A stretch of 64,000 nt of DNA from assembly GCF_018691265.1 (NCBI RefSeq), contig NW_024881301.1, positions 12,584,752 through 12,648,751 on the forward strand, read 5' to 3'. Below the pieces are notes generated by a model that was given only the letters and a program-made list of their open reading frames with translations, did no database searches and was not told where the DNA came from. This DNA comes from Tyto alba. Its lineage: Eukaryota; Chordata; Aves; Strigiformes; Tytonidae. This document shows positions 63,100-64,000 of the stretch, piece by piece. Position 1 is the first letter of the stretch. Every line of letters starts with the position of its first letter. The position numbers and the translations under genes were made by a program.

Positions 63100-64000
63100 C
63101 TACAAGATGGAAGAAGAACCAAACGTTATAAGAAGAAAGGTAGCTTTAATTGTGAATATGATCATCTACATGACAACACTTGACAAACATGCAACATGGC
63201 CCTAATAAAGTTACTGAAAAGTAAAATCTTCTATTTTTCAATGCCATCAGTTTGACAATGGGTCACTTGCAAATTTTATATTGCCACCTATTCACAGTAA
63301 TGGAAAAATGCTGCACAAGGTGAAAGAATGAAAAACTAGGGGAGAGGCAAGGGACTCAGGATTGCATTTACAAGGCAGGGATCCTGATAATGGCTCCAAT
63401 GTACAAGCAGCACAGAGATCCAGCACACCGCAGTGCGCACGTACATCTGAGTATCTAGTAAAGACATTTCATTCATATAATGGACGTACTGCTACAAAGC
63501 ACCTACTCTGACTTATTTTGATATGTATTCTTGGTCCCTTAAGTACACTGATTTATCAAATCAATAAACTTCTACTTCAGATAGTGGACAATGAGAGAAA
63601 TTATCAGTTGTCCTTAATTTGTAATTAGCTGAATAAGATTTCAGCAGGTTGCAGACAGTAGTATGTGTCATGAATGGTAGAAAGTATGTCAAAAGAAGTG
63701 GCACGACATGTTACAAGCAGACAATTCAATGTCTCCATACCAGCAGTAACAGGTAAGTGATTTGTAGTTACTAAATGAAAACAACACTTAAATGCAGCAA
63801 AAACATCATGACACCATGATCAGTTGTTCAAGTAGGTGTCTCAAAATTTAATTCAAAAGGAACACTGTAATGAGTCATTACTATATATTCATTTCACTAT
63901 TCTTGCTAGAGAAGCCTTGGTCACACAGTCTCTCCTCACAGGGTAAGTGCTGCAGCACTGATCATCTCGGCAGCCCTCTCTGCCAAACTTGTTCCAGTTT
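63100..64000 (-). other. PPP4R1: PPP4R1 intron, continuing off the right edge
   Basis: AT-rich, no open frame or motif supporting an exon. The gene's N-terminal three quarters and promoter are beyond the window. Confidence 0.75.

Noticed and set aside
63100..64000. Search for the next PPP4R1 exon (NWRFRAELAE region)
   Set aside because: No reverse-strand reading matching it was found before the right edge, so no exon is claimed.

Overview
The window is vertebrate nuclear DNA, most likely from a bird. It has long AT-rich introns, GT-AG splice sites and one GC-rich CpG-island promoter. It also carries a CR1 LINE 3' end finishing in the typical ATTCTATG octamer, and a solo LTR that resembles a family I know from bird genomes. 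The three protein-coding genes have the order and orientation of the human 18p11.22 block: TWSG1 (+), RALBP1 (+), PPP4R1 (-). I cannot name the species. A crocodilian or turtle is not strictly excluded, but the repeats and short introns favour a bird.

Layout. 1-9049 holds the last two coding exons of TWSG1 (secreted BMP-binding protein Twisted gastrulation), followed by a 3'UTR that probably ends near 11.35 kb. 11.35-15.0 kb is intergenic and contains a GC-rich block that looks like a degraded LTR. 15.02-16.13 kb is the RALBP1 CpG island, with two ZNF143-type motifs, an NRF1-like site, a palindromic ETS pair and a G-quadruplex-capable tract; the non-coding first exon of RALBP1 should lie here. 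Intron 1 (about 19 kb) contains the ERVL-type solo LTR and the CR1 fragment. The complete RALBP1 coding sequence lies in nine exons from 34755 to 50058 (1965 nt, 654 residues, joined by frame arithmetic), with a 3'UTR of up to about 1.55 kb. 51.6-58.8 kb is the interval between two convergent gene ends. 58.8-63.1 kb holds, on the minus strand, the 3'UTR and the last four coding exons of PPP4R1 (186 C-terminal residues); the rest of that gene lies beyond the right edge.

Functionally the genes are neighbours, not an operon. TWSG1 tunes extracellular BMP signalling, RALBP1 is the Ral effector and Rho-family GAP linked to endocytosis and mitochondrial fission, and PPP4R1 is a HEAT-repeat regulatory subunit of protein phosphatase 4. 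I found no tRNA, rRNA, CRISPR or bacterial-type element. I see no convincing new system; the most useful leads are the promoter motif cluster, the two LTR calls, a coding-like decayed block in the last TWSG1 intron, and two weak splice donors in RALBP1.
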